Positions 7,773 through 15,841 are shown, numbered from the stretch's first letter. The stretch: DNA of 36,105 nucleotides from Cellulomonas endophytica (GCF_004123805.1 NZ_RWJX01000037.1:1-36105); one strand, 5' to 3'. Notes: generated from the sequence alone by a model not told the origin. Program-made: numbers and translations.

Positions 7773-7870
7773 CCGGCCATCCCAGCACCGCGCGGGTGCC
7801 GCCGCCACGCAGGGCGCCGCCCCGGTGCCCCCGTCACCCGTCCGGACGACGGTGCCGCCCCCGCGTCGTC

Positions 7871-7876
7871 TACGGT
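7871..7876 (+). promoter_or_regulatory. Probable leaderless -10 box of the TSUP gene
   Basis: TACGGT, spacer GACGGC (6 nt), then the GTG at 7883. It decides the start, because the frame stays open for about 29 codons further upstream. Confidence 0.65.
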
Positions 7877-7882
7877 GACGGC

Positions 7883-8752
7883 GTGGACCCGGCCGCCCTG
7901 CTCGTCGGGACCCTCGCCGCCGCCGTGTTCGGCATGTCGAAGACGGGCGTGCCGTCCCTCGGGGCGTTCGGCATGGCTCTGCTCGCCACGGCGGTCGACC
8001 CCGTCGCCGCCGCCGGGATCGCGCTGCCGGTCCTCATCTGCGGGGACCTCCTGGCCCTGCGGCTCTACGCCCGCGAGGCACGCTGGGGGCTCCTGCGGGC
8101 GCTGCTGCCCTCCGTCGTCCTGGGCCTCGCCGCCGGCTGGGCCGCGCTGCGCCTGCTCGACGGGCCTGCGGCCGGGCGTCTCGTCGGGACGCTGCTCCTG
8201 CTGGCGGGCGGCTGGGAGCTCGTCCGGCGCGAGCAGCGCCGCCGGGCCGCCGCCCGCCGGCCCGGGGCCGGTCCCGTGCCCGCGGCCCCCTCCGCGCAGG
8301 TGCCGCTCTCGTCCACGGGCCGGGACACGCGGCCGGCGCACGCGGCCGGCGCCGGCGGCCCACCCGTCGACGACCGGCTCCCGGCCGCCGGGACGGGGGA
8401 GCGCGTGGCGCGGGCCGTGCTCGGGGCCGGCGCCGGGCTCTCGACGATGGTCGCCAACGCCGGCGGCCCGATGATGAGCCTGTACCTCGTGCGCGCCCGC
8501 CTCTCGGCCGTCGCCTTCCTCGGCACGAACGCCTGGTTCTTCTTCGTCGTGAACGTCGTCAAGGTGCCCTTCAGCGTCGGCCTGGGCCTGATCACCGTCG
8601 ACTCCGTGCGCCTGTCCGCCGCCCTGCTGCCCGGTCTGCTGCTCGGGGCCGCTGTGGGGCGCGTCGTCGTCCGCCGGATGTCGCTGGACCTCTTCCAGAC
8701 GGTGGTCCTCGTCGCGACCGTCCTCGCCGGCGCCTGGCTCGTCCTGCGCTGA
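7883..8752 (+). CDS. TSUP (TauE/SafE) family membrane transporter
   Basis: Predicted exporter or importer of small sulfur or organic anions; substrates in this family vary and cannot be inferred here. The 289-residue protein shows two inverted-repeat halves: GTLAAAVFGMSKTGVPSLGAFGM at the N terminus and LGAGAGLSTMVANAGGPMMSLYL in the second half, both typical of TSUP re-entrant segments. The halves are joined by an unusually long Pro/Ala/Arg-rich cytoplasmic loop (residues about 115-175). About eight membrane helices are predicted. The GTG start is set by the adjacent -10 box. It appears to be transcribed alone. Confidence 0.88.
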   Translation: MDPAALLVGTLAAAVFGMSKTGVPSLGAFGMALLATAVDPVAAAGIALPVLICGDLLALRLYAREARWGLLRALLPSVVLGLAAGWAALRLLDGPAAGRLVGTLLLLAGGWELVRREQRRRAAARRPGAGPVPAAPSAQVPLSSTGRDTRPAHAAGAGGPPVDDRLPAAGTGERVARAVLGAGAGLSTMVANAGGPMMSLYLVRARLSAVAFLGTNAWFFFVVNVVKVPFSVGLGLITVDSVRLSAALLPGLLLGAAVGRVVVRRMSLDLFQTVVLVATVLAGAWLVLR

Positions 8753-8790
8753 GCGGGACCCCGACGAGCCGGCGCCGTCCTCCAGGCCCG

Positions 8791-9609
8791 CTACGGACGC
8801 GCGCGTTCGACCTGCCCCGCCGCCGGCTCGACGCGCACGTGCCCGACGACCATCTCCGGCACGCCGGCCGCCGGGCCGGGCTCGGCCCCGGGGACGTCGG
8901 CGCCCCGGCCGGGGAAGTCGAAGACGCCGAGGAAGAGCTGGAGCGGGTAGTCCGGCGCCTGCGGCACGTGCCGGAACGGCCGGCCGTCGAGCAGCACCGT
9001 CGTGCTGCCGGGCGCGAGCTCGACCGCCCAGGTGTGCCACCGCGACACGTCGACCTCCAGGCGGTCCGCGGACCAGTCCTCGGTCAGCGCCGGGTCGCGG
9101 AACCGGTGCACCCCGGCGCCGACCGCGGCGGTCGCGGGCGCGCCGGCCGCGGCGGGACGGACCGCGTCGCCGAAGACCTCGACGACGCAGACCTCCCCGG
9201 AGCGCTCGGGCCGGTCCTCGTAGCCGGCGAGCCAGAGCGCCGCCATGGAGGAGGGCGTCAGGCGCATCCGCAGACGGGCCTCGACGCGGCCGTAGCCGGC
9301 GAGCAGCCCGACGAAGGGCGCCACGGGCTCGTGCACCGCGAGCCCCGGGACGAACGGCGCCTGGCCGTCGAGGTGGCCGCTCTGCACGCAGGACACGCGC
9401 AGCGGCGGCGTGTGCCGGCCCTCGCACCACACGCCCTGGTCGGGAGGGACGACGAGGTGCAGGCCGTCGGAGGCGACGCCCCACGTCGCGGCGGAGGCGT
9501 CCAGGCCCGCCCAGTGCGGCAGGTAGTGCGGCAGCCACACGTCGCGGTCGAGGCCGCGGGCGAAGGTGTCGTCGAGCGATCGGCGGCCGACGGGGACGGC
9601 GGTCGTCAC
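8791..9609 (-). CDS. GH16-like (concanavalin fold) protein with altered catalytic motif
   Basis: A 272-residue protein resembling family 16 glycoside hydrolase folds: YGRVEARLRMRL, a long central sheet region and VSRWHTWAVELAPGSTTVLLDG near the C terminus. The GH16 signature ExDxxE appears as E139-V-C-V-V-E144, so the two glutamates are kept but the central Asp is Cys141. I infer reduced or altered hydrolysis, or a purely binding role. No signal peptide is visible, which is unusual for a secreted glucanase. It follows the DUF899 gene by 18 nt with GAGGAGGA before its ATG, so the two share an operon. Confidence 0.7.
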   Translation of the reverse strand: MTTAVPVGRRSLDDTFARGLDRDVWLPHYLPHWAGLDASAATWGVASDGLHLVVPPDQGVWCEGRHTPPLRVSCVQSGHLDGQAPFVPGLAVHEPVAPFVGLLAGYGRVEARLRMRLTPSSMAALWLAGYEDRPERSGEVCVVEVFGDAVRPAAAGAPATAAVGAGVHRFRDPALTEDWSADRLEVDVSRWHTWAVELAPGSTTVLLDGRPFRHVPQAPDYPLQLFLGVFDFPGRGADVPGAEPGPAAGVPEMVVGHVRVEPAAGQVERARP

Positions 9610-9627
9610 GGTGTCCTCCTCGGGGGG

Positions 9628-10410
9628 TCAGTGGTGGTGGCCCTGGCGGCCGAGCGTGGTCTCGCGGGTGACGCCGGGACGGGTCCACTGCGGGGCCGGG
9701 CGGCCCGTGCCGCCCCAGGTGCCCGCGCCGTCCCCGTCGAGGCGCCAGTACCAGCAGGCGCCCTGGCCCTCCGGCCAGCCGTCGGGGGTGTCCTGCCACT
9801 CCTCGCCGCGGCCGTACGGCGTCATGTCGAGGAGTGCGAACGCGCCCGAGGCCGGCTCGACGCCCCGGCCGGTCGTGGAGTAGGTGAGGAACACGCGGTC
9901 GCCGTCGCGCAGGAAGCACGTGATCGACCCCATGCGCTCGCCGACCGGGTCCGGCACGCCGCGCACGGAGTACCAGGGCTCCGTGTAGCCCATGAAGGCG
10001 AGGTAGGGCTCCACCTCGTCCCAGGCGCCCTCCGTGAGCACGGCGAAGGAGACCCCGCGTGCCCGGAGGTAGACGACGTCCTTCAGGTGCCAGGCGGTGA
10101 CCGTGCAGCCCTCGCACTGGCCCTGGTGCGGCGCGCCGTCGTGCCACATGTGCTGGTAGACGAGCAGCTCGTCGCGGTCGCCGAAGAGGGAGACGAACGG
10201 GACGGGGCCGTCGGCGCCGACCACCTCCACCGAGCCGTCGACCTCGACCATCGGCAGGCGGCGGCGGGCGGCGGCGATCGCGTCGCCCTCGTGGGTGTGC
10301 GCCTTCTCGCGCAGCAGCAGCGCGTCCCGCTCGGCCTGCCACGTCGCCAGGTCCACGACGGGCGGGCGGCCGGGCCGCGTGGCGGCGCGGCGGGTCGGGG
10401 TGGTCGTCAT
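9628..10410 (-). CDS. DUF899 family thioredoxin-like protein
   Basis: A 260-residue cytosolic protein of the DUF899 family, which has a thioredoxin-like fold and is often annotated as a predicted dithiol-disulfide oxidoreductase; its substrate is unknown. Seen here are VSLFGDRDELLVYQHMW (residues about 73-89) and the adjacent C99-EG-C102 pair, the probable redox centre, then LTYSTTGRGVE and the family ending with a WYWRLD block. It ends in three histidines. The ATG at 10410 has GGAGGAC just upstream; longer in-frame starts are not needed. First well-supported gene of a leftward unit that continues into the GH16-like gene. Confidence 0.85.
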   Translation of the reverse strand: MTTTPTRRAATRPGRPPVVDLATWQAERDALLLREKAHTHEGDAIAAARRRLPMVEVDGSVEVVGADGPVPFVSLFGDRDELLVYQHMWHDGAPHQGQCEGCTVTAWHLKDVVYLRARGVSFAVLTEGAWDEVEPYLAFMGYTEPWYSVRGVPDPVGERMGSITCFLRDGDRVFLTYSTTGRGVEPASGAFALLDMTPYGRGEEWQDTPDGWPEGQGACWYWRLDGDGAGTWGGTGRPAPQWTRPGVTRETTLGRQGHHH

Positions 10411-10524
10411 GGCGTCCTCCGGGTGCGGTGGCCGAGCGGTCCTCCGGACCGACCCGCGCGGCGGCCGGAACTCATCGGCGCGGAGCGCGGGCACCGGGCG
10501 CGGGTCCCGCCGGGGCCGGACGGG

Positions 10525-10839
10525 TCAGGTGGTGGTGCGCCCCGCGCCGGTCGCGGCGAGGGCGGACGCCGCCGTCCGCTGGACCGGCACGCCCGGCGGG
10601 ACGGCCTCCGGGGCGGTGCCCGCCGGGGCCGCTGCGGGCACCGCCGGGATGCCGGGGACGCGCCCGACCGACCGGGCGGGGCGGTGGTGGGCGGCCGCCG
10701 GGCCGGGCGTGCGGGTCCTCGTGCGGCCGCGGCGGGCGCGGTGGCGGTCGACCGGGTCCCACCGGGTGCCGCGCAGGGCGAGCACCACGAGGGGCCACAG
10801 GACGAGCAGGACGACGAGGGTGCGGGCGGTGGTCTCCAT
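10525..10839 (-). CDS. Possible small single-pass membrane protein
   Basis: A 104-residue candidate: METTARTL followed by one strongly hydrophobic helix (LVVLLVLWPLVVLAL), a basic segment RGTRWDPVDRHRARR, and an Ala/Pro/Arg-rich tail. I do not recognise a family. The hydrophobic helix with a positive flank looks like real coding sequence, but the tail is low complexity and could be chance in GC-rich DNA. It sits 114 nt upstream of the DUF899 gene on the same strand and 91 bp from the divergent regulator, so if real it would be the first gene of that unit. Start ATG 10839, weak RBS. Confidence 0.35.
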   Translation of the reverse strand: METTARTLVVLLVLWPLVVLALRGTRWDPVDRHRARRGRTRTRTPGPAAAHHRPARSVGRVPGIPAVPAAAPAGTAPEAVPPGVPVQRTAASALAATGAGRTTT

Positions 10840-10894
10840 GCCCACCACCGTGGCCCGGGCGCCGCCGGCCGACGAGTGGCAGGCATGACGCCTC

Positions 10895-10924
10895 TCGACA
10901 AGATCCTGCCAACCGCCCTAGGGT
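10895..10924 (+). promoter_or_regulatory. Promoter of the GlxA-type regulator (leaderless)
   Basis: TCGACA at 10895-10900 (a -35-like hexamer), an 18-bp spacer, TAGGGT at 10919-10924, then a 6-nt spacer CGCGCC to the ATG at 10931. This is the most complete leaderless promoter in the window because both hexamers can be placed. Confidence 0.65.
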
Positions 10925-10930
10925 CGCGCC

Positions 10931-11884
10931 ATGCTCCGGTCGGTGGCGGTCCTGGCGCTCGACGGCATGACCCCGTTCGAGTTCGGCGTGGTGTGCGAGG
11001 TCTTCGGGATCGACCGTCGCGACGACGGCGTGCCGCTCGTCGACTTCCGGATCTGCGGCCCGTCGGCGGGGCAGCCGCTGCGGACGTCGGTCGGCCTGCC
11101 GGTCGTGCCGCAGCGGGGGCTCGAGGGGCTGGTCGGTGCGGACCTCGTGGCGGTGCCGGCCACGGCCGAGCGCGGGCACCCGCCGGAGGTCTACGCGGCG
11201 CTGCGCGCGGCGCACGCCGCGGGCAGCGTGCTGCTCAGCGTGTGCTCGGGCGTCTTCACCCTCGCCGACGCCGGCCTCCTGGAGGGGCGGACCGTCGCGA
11301 CGCACTGGCGCCACGCCGACCAGCTCGCCGCGGAGTTCCCGGGGCTGACCGTGGACGCGGACGTGCTCTTCGTCGACGAGGGGGACGTCGTCACCAGCGC
11401 GGGGACCGCCGCCGGGATCGACGCCTGCCTGCACCTCGTCCGGCGCGAGCTCGGCAGCGCGGTCGCCAACGCCATCGCGCGCCGCATGGTCGTCCCGCCC
11501 CAGCGCGACGGCGGGCAGCGGCAGTTCGTCCCGCAGCCCGTGCCCGCGTGCAGCGACGACAGCCTCCGCCACCTGCTCGAGTGGGTCGTCGGGCACCTCG
11601 ACGAGGAGCACACCGTCGAGTCCCTCGCGGCGCGGGCCCTGCTCTCCCCGCGCACGTTCGCGCGGCGGTTCGCCGCGGAGACGGGTACGACGCCGGTGCG
11701 GTGGCTGACGGGGCAGCGGGTGCTGCGCGCCCAGCACCTGCTCGAGGAGACGGACCTGTCGGTCGAGCTCGTCGCGCGCGAGTGCGGCTTCGCGGGGGCG
11801 CCCCTGCTGCGCCACCACTTCCGCCGGGCGGTGGGCGTCTCGCCCGCCGACTACCGCACGTCCTTCCGGACCCGCGCGGCCTGA
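10931..11884 (+). CDS. GlxA-type transcriptional regulator (DJ-1/PfpI + AraC HTH)
   Basis: A 317-residue regulator with two domains. Residues about 1-185 are a class I amidotransferase-like DJ-1/PfpI fold: VAVLALDGMTPFEFGVVCEVFG, then SVLLSVCSGVFTLADAGLL with the nucleophile-elbow Cys, and THWRHADQLAAEFP. Residues about 215-315 are an AraC-type double helix-turn-helix: LLSPRTFARRFAAETGTTP and LVARECGFAGAPLLRHHFRR, then VSPADYR. The first domain normally serves as a sensor rather than an enzyme. It is divergent from the DUF899/GH16-like unit and could control it; that is inference. Its own start is fixed by a leaderless promoter. Confidence 0.9.
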   Translation: MLRSVAVLALDGMTPFEFGVVCEVFGIDRRDDGVPLVDFRICGPSAGQPLRTSVGLPVVPQRGLEGLVGADLVAVPATAERGHPPEVYAALRAAHAAGSVLLSVCSGVFTLADAGLLEGRTVATHWRHADQLAAEFPGLTVDADVLFVDEGDVVTSAGTAAGIDACLHLVRRELGSAVANAIARRMVVPPQRDGGQRQFVPQPVPACSDDSLRHLLEWVVGHLDEEHTVESLAARALLSPRTFARRFAAETGTTPVRWLTGQRVLRAQHLLEETDLSVELVARECGFAGAPLLRHHFRRAVGVSPADYRTSFRTRAA

Positions 11885-11973
11885 CCCCCCTCGTCGGCCG
11901 CGTCCGCCGCGCGGCGGCCCCTCGCCCGGCTGCCCCTGCCGACCGGGACGCGAGCGGCAGCCCGGAATACGTG

Positions 11974-11999
11974 TGCACGATGCAAGGTTGCACGGTGCA
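11974..11999. promoter_or_regulatory. Palindromic operator upstream of marR
   Basis: A 26-bp inverted repeat: half-site TGCAC-N2-TGCAA, 2-bp centre GG, then TTGCA-N2-GTGCA. All 20 half-site positions are symmetric; only the three N2 pairs break symmetry. It overlaps the -35 hexamer of the marR promoter, the usual position for a MarR autorepressor site. Confidence 0.75.
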
Positions 12000-12016
12000 G
12001 GCATCCCCCGTACGGT
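11988..12016 (+). promoter_or_regulatory. Promoter of the marR-MFS unit
   Basis: TTGCAC at 11988-11993, 17-bp spacer, TACGGT at 12011-12016. The -35 lies within the right part of the palindrome. The predicted transcript starts near 12023, leaving a short leader that carries GGGAGAGGGG before the start codon. Confidence 0.65.
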
Positions 12017-12046
12017 GGAGCCGCACGGCAGGGAGAGGGGCGCACG

Positions 12047-12550
12047 GTGATGGACGACAGGACGAGGGCCGAGCTCCTCGAGGCGATGCGCGGGCTCGTG
12101 CGCGCGCAGCGCGACCTCGGGACGGCGGTGCGGCAGGGTGTCGACGTGCCCCACGCGGGGGTGACGATCGTGCGGATGCTGGCCCGACAGGGCGCGGTGC
12201 CGCTGGCCGAGGTCGCCACCGCGCTCGGCGTGGACCTGTCCGTCGCCAGCCGGCAGGTCGCGGCGCTGGTCGACGACGGCCTGGCGGAGCGCACCGTCGA
12301 CCCGGAGGACCGGCGCGCGCGGCTCGTCGCCCTCACGCCCGCCGGCGAACGCGTCCACGCGCGGATCGAGGGCGAGCTGCGGCGGCGGACCGACGTCGCC
12401 TTCGCGGACTGGTCCGCGCGGGACGTCGCGGACCTCGTGCGCACGGTCGAGCGCCTCGCGGGTGCGCTCGCCACGGCCGCCGCGCACCCCGACGAGGAGC
12501 GCCCGGCCGCGGGGGACGCACCCCCGGCCGACGCGCTCGTCGCCGTCTGA
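12047..12550 (+). CDS. MarR family transcriptional regulator
   Basis: A 167-residue winged-helix repressor. The core runs from EAMRGLVRAQRDLGTAV (dimerisation helix) through PLAEVATALGVDLSVASRQVAALVDDGL (recognition helix) and the wing RTVDPEDRRARLVALT to a C-terminal dimerisation helix; the last 20 residues are acidic/Pro-rich and variable. It starts at GTG 12047 (8 nt after GGAGAGG) or ATG 12050 immediately after; the sequence cannot decide. The palindrome at its promoter and the efflux gene 181 nt downstream on the same strand suggest it represses itself and the pump, with release by an unknown ligand. Confidence 0.9.
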   Translation: MMDDRTRAELLEAMRGLVRAQRDLGTAVRQGVDVPHAGVTIVRMLARQGAVPLAEVATALGVDLSVASRQVAALVDDGLAERTVDPEDRRARLVALTPAGERVHARIEGELRRRTDVAFADWSARDVADLVRTVERLAGALATAAAHPDEERPAAGDAPPADALVAV

Positions 12551-12731
12551 GCCGGCCGGCCCGACCGGACGCCCCGCGCCGACCACCCCGCCGGCCGACC
12601 TGCGCGCCCCGCCCGGGACCCGCACCCCTCGCGACCGCCCGGCACGACCCGCACCGCCCACGGCCCCGTGCCGCACCGCTCGCCGAGGACGTCGGGCACC
12701 CCCACGACCGCACCACCACCGGAGAGCACCT

Positions 12732-14444
12732 GTGACCAGCACGTCCGACACCCGGACCGCCCCCGCGGCGGCCGGGACCGCCGCCCCCGCGGCCCCCGCC
12801 ATGACGCACCGGCAGGTGCTGGAGTCCCTGTCCGGGATCCTCCTGGGGATGTTCGTCTCCGTGCTCGCGACGAGCGTGGTCTCGTCGTCGCTGCCGCGGA
12901 TCATCACCGACCTGCAGGGCAGCCAGTCCGCCTTCACGTGGGTCGTCACCGCCACGCTGCTGACGACGACGGTCTCCACGCCGATCTGGGGCAAGCTCGC
13001 GGACCTCGTCGACCGCAAGACGCTCATCCAGGTCGCGCTGGTCATCTCCGTGGTGTCGTCCGCCCTGGCCGGCCTGTCGCAGAGCACGGGTCAGCTCATC
13101 GGGATGCGCGCCCTCCAGGGCCTGGGCGCCGGCGGCCTCACGGCGCTGGGCACCGTCCTGATCGCCGACATCATCAGCCCGCGCGAGCGCGGCCGGTACA
13201 TGGGCCTCATGGGTGCCGTCATGGCCGTGGCCATGGTCGGCGGACCGCTGCTCGGCGGCGTCCTCACCGACGGGCCCGGCTGGCGCTGGAACTTCTTCGT
13301 CGGCCTGCCGCTCGCGGTCGCCGCGATCGTCGTGCTGCAGCGCACGCTGCACCTGCCGCGCCCGGAGCGGCGCCGGGTGCGCATCGACTACCTCGGCGCC
13401 CTGCTCATCTCCGTCGGCGTCGCCGGCCTGCTGCTGTGGGTGACCTTCGCGGGCGACCGCTTCGACTGGGTCTCCGGCGCCAGCGCCGCGATGCTCCTCG
13501 GCTCGCTCGTCGTGCTCGTGCTCGCGGTCCTCGTCGAGCGCCGGGCGGCGGAGCCGGTCATCCCGCTGACGCTGTTCCGCAACCGCACGCTCGTCCTCGC
13601 CGTGGTCGGCAGCATCGCCGTCGGCGTCTCCATGTTCGGCACGTCCGTCTTCCTCAGCCAGTACATGCAGCTGGCGCGCGGCCAGAGCCCGACGATGTCC
13701 GGCGTCATGACGATCCCCATGATCGCGGGGCTGTTCCTGGCCTCCACGCTCGTCGGGCAGGTCATCAGCCGCACCGGGCGGTACAAGCGCTTCATGGTGC
13801 TCGGCGGCGTGCTGCAGGTCGTGGGCCTGGCCCTCATGGGGACCATCCACTACGACACGGACTTCTGGCTCGTGGGGCTCTACATGGCGGTGCTCGGCGC
13901 GGGCGTCGGCATGCTCATGCAGAACCTCGTGCTCGCGGCGCAGAACACCCTCGACCTCCGCGAGATGGGCACGGGCAGCGCGCTCATCGCCTTCTTCCGC
14001 ACCCTCGGCGGCGCGATCGGCGTCTCCGCGCTCGGCGCCGTGCTGGCCGCCCGGGTGCAGGACAGCATCGTCTCCGGCCTCGTGGCCCAGGGCGTCGACC
14101 CGTCGGCGCTGGGCTCCGGCGGCACGAGCGCCCTGCCCGACCTCGCGACCCTGCCGGCGCCGCTGCGCCTCGTCGTGGAGCAGGCGTTCGGCGACGGCGT
14201 CGCGGACCTGTTCCTCGTCGCGACGCCCATCGCGCTGGTGACCCTCGTCGCGGTGCTCCTGCTGGAGGAGGTCCCGCTGCAGCGCCGCTCCGGACTGGAG
14301 ATGCGCGCCGCCGAGGCGGGCGCCGGGACGACCGCCGGCGAGCCCACGGGGACGCTCGCCGAGGAGGAGGCGCGCGAGGAGCGTGCCGCCACCGCGGGTG
14401 GGACCGGTGCGCCGGCCGGTGGGCCGGGGACGACGCGCGGCTGA
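12732..14444 (+). CDS. MFS transporter, DHA2 family (14-TM drug/H+ antiporter type)
   Basis: A 570-residue EmrB/QacA-type exporter. After a 26-residue hydrophilic leader it shows about 14 hydrophobic segments. Family motifs include LGMFVSVLATSVVSSSLPRI in TM1 (motif D1-like), PIWGKLADLVDRKTL (motif A), GLGAGGLTALGTVLIADI with SPRERGRYMGLMG (motif B region), and GGPLLGGVLTDGPGWRWNFF (motif C). The C-terminal 50 residues are acidic and Ala/Gly-rich. GTG 12732 has GGAGAG 5 nt upstream. It lies downstream of marR with a 181-nt gap lacking a terminator and is followed by a strong hairpin at 14461. The substrate is unknown. Confidence 0.92.
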   Translation: MTSTSDTRTAPAAAGTAAPAAPAMTHRQVLESLSGILLGMFVSVLATSVVSSSLPRIITDLQGSQSAFTWVVTATLLTTTVSTPIWGKLADLVDRKTLIQVALVISVVSSALAGLSQSTGQLIGMRALQGLGAGGLTALGTVLIADIISPRERGRYMGLMGAVMAVAMVGGPLLGGVLTDGPGWRWNFFVGLPLAVAAIVVLQRTLHLPRPERRRVRIDYLGALLISVGVAGLLLWVTFAGDRFDWVSGASAAMLLGSLVVLVLAVLVERRAAEPVIPLTLFRNRTLVLAVVGSIAVGVSMFGTSVFLSQYMQLARGQSPTMSGVMTIPMIAGLFLASTLVGQVISRTGRYKRFMVLGGVLQVVGLALMGTIHYDTDFWLVGLYMAVLGAGVGMLMQNLVLAAQNTLDLREMGTGSALIAFFRTLGGAIGVSALGAVLAARVQDSIVSGLVAQGVDPSALGSGGTSALPDLATLPAPLRLVVEQAFGDGVADLFLVATPIALVTLVAVLLLEEVPLQRRSGLEMRAAEAGAGTTAGEPTGTLAEEEAREERAATAGGTGAPAGGPGTTRG

Positions 14445-14460
14445 CCCCTCGACCACCCGC

Positions 14461-14490
14461 AGGACCCGTCCGGACGTCCGGGCGGGTCCT
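14461..14490 (+). terminator. GC-rich hairpin after the MFS gene
   Basis: A 30-bp inverted repeat starting AGGACCCG and ending CGGGTCCT, symmetric except for one T-G wobble pair, 16 nt after the MFS stop. There is no T-run, which is common for actinobacterial terminators. Confidence 0.75.
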
Positions 14491-14538
14491 GCTGGTCTGC
14501 GGGGTCCGGGCTGCGGGTCCGGCGTGCGGCGTCGGGCG

Positions 14539-15402
14539 TCAGCCCCCGACGTGGTCCCGCCACGAGTGCTGCGGCTCGTACCCCAGCAGCCGGCGCGCCT
14601 TCTCGATGCTCAGCAGCGTCTGCGTGCCCTGCAGCTCGCCGCGGACGGGGACGTCCGGGAAGTGCTCGGCGAGCAGCGCGGCGCTGGGCGTGGTCATCAC
14701 CGTGTCCGCGTTCGCGATGACGAAGGCCTCGAAGCCGACGAGGTCCGCCTCCAGCGCCCGGCGGACCGCCTGCGCGCCGTCGCGGGCGTCGATGTAGCCC
14801 CAGAGGTTCCAGCGGCGGGAGGCCGGGTCGTCCTCGAAGGAGGGGAACCGGGCGTAGTCCTCGGGGTCCATGACGTTCGAGAACCGCAGCCCGACGAGCG
14901 TCGCCGCGGGGTCCCAGCGCGCGAAGTGGCGCGCCATCTCCTCCTCGACCGCCTTGCCGAGGGAGTAGGTCGACTCCGGGCGGACGGCGTACTCCTCGTC
15001 GACGGGGGCGTAGGGCGGCGGGGTCTCGAACGGCAGGCCGAGGACCGTCTCGCTCGACGCCCACACGACCCGCCGGATGCCCGCCAGCCGGGCGGCGTGG
15101 AAGACGTGGTGCGTGCTCACGACGTTGTTCGCGAAGGTCGCGCCGCTGGGCCGCAGGCCGGGCGCGGGGATCGCCGCGAGGTGGACGACCGCGTCCACGC
15201 CGGAGTAGCGGTCGTCGATCCGCTGCAGCACCTCCACGACCTGCCCGAGGTCCGTCAGGTCCGCGCGCGTGAAGGCGGCGGGCTGCCCCGGCGGCGGGGG
15301 CGCGAGGTCGACGTTCGTCACGTCCCACCCGTGCTCGGCGAGGTGCGTCACCACCGCGCGCCCCAGCTTGCCGCTACCGCCCGTCACCACGACCCGTGCC
15401 AT
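14539..15402 (-). CDS. NAD-dependent epimerase/dehydratase (extended SDR)
   Basis: A 287-residue Rossmann oxidoreductase: MARVVVTGGSGKLGRAV with the GxxGxxG cofactor loop, VVHLAAIPAPG, ASSETVLGLPFETPP, and the catalytic STYSLGKAVEEE (YxxxK). The substrate is probably a nucleotide sugar or related carbonyl compound, but short C-terminal domains like this do not allow assignment. I use the ATG at 15402 because GTGAGG lies about 9 nt upstream; an ATG 9 nt earlier has no spacing for a ribosome binding site. It is convergent with the MFS gene, with hairpin 14461-14490 between them. Confidence 0.88.
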   Translation of the reverse strand: MARVVVTGGSGKLGRAVVTHLAEHGWDVTNVDLAPPPPGQPAAFTRADLTDLGQVVEVLQRIDDRYSGVDAVVHLAAIPAPGLRPSGATFANNVVSTHHVFHAARLAGIRRVVWASSETVLGLPFETPPPYAPVDEEYAVRPESTYSLGKAVEEEMARHFARWDPAATLVGLRFSNVMDPEDYARFPSFEDDPASRRWNLWGYIDARDGAQAVRRALEADLVGFEAFVIANADTVMTTPSAALLAEHFPDVPVRGELQGTQTLLSIEKARRLLGYEPQHSWRDHVGG

Positions 15403-15430
15403 GGGCGCCATCCTCACCCGGCGCGGCCCC

Positions 15431-15460
15431 GGTGGCGCGCGGTGGCGCGCGGTGGCGCGG
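15431..15460. repeat. 10-bp tandem repeat, 3 copies
   Basis: GGTGGCGCGC three times (the last base of the third copy differs), in the intergenic region upstream of the epimerase gene. The period is not a multiple of three, as expected outside coding sequence. Confidence 0.9.
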
Positions 15461-15496
15461 GAGGTGGGCGTGGGGCGGCGGGCCTCCCGTCGTGGG

Positions 15497-15841
15497 TCAG
15501 CCCGCGCGGGGCACGAGCAGTGCGACGATCCCGGCGACGAGGAGCGCGAGCGCGACGGCGCCCGGGACCCGCCCGCGGCGGGCGAGGACCGCCCACCCGC
15601 CGAGCCCGACGGTGGCGAGCACGCCCGCGACCGTGACGACGGTGGCGACGGCCGCGAGCGTCGACGCGCCCCTCTGCTCGGCCGGGTCGCCCGCACCCCA
15701 CGCCTGCAGGGCCGCGACCACGGTCCCGAAGCCGGCGACGGTGGCCGCGGCCAGCGTGAGCAGCGCGACCCAGCCCGGCCACGAGGGCCACCGGGGCGGG
15801 CGGGCCGTCCGGCCCGTCGAGGGGCGTCGCGCTGCTGCCAT
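15497..15841 (-). CDS. Small membrane protein, three predicted TM helices
   Basis: A 114-residue protein with a basic N terminus and three hydrophobic segments: WVALLTLAAATVAGFGTVVAAL, LAAVATVVTVAGVLATVGL, and AVALALLVAGIVALLVP. No family is recognised. It lies 94 nt upstream of the epimerase gene on the same strand, with a 10-bp triplicated repeat in the gap. Start ATG 15841; the upstream bases GGGCGG are a weak ribosome binding site. Clear membrane topology makes it likely real, but its function is unknown. Confidence 0.6.
   Translation of the reverse strand: MAAARRPSTGRTARPPRWPSWPGWVALLTLAAATVAGFGTVVAALQAWGAGDPAEQRGASTLAAVATVVTVAGVLATVGLGGWAVLARRGRVPGAVALALLVAGIVALLVPRAG

Noticed and set aside
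8839..10930. Very long plus-strand open frame covering the DUF899 and GH16-like genes
   Set aside because: Its translation is low complexity with no domain, while the minus-strand genes have clear motifs, good starts and ribosome binding sites.
10472..13087. Very long minus-strand open frame opposite the GlxA-type and MarR genes
   Set aside because: No recognisable domain. The plus-strand genes are well supported by HTH motifs and promoters.
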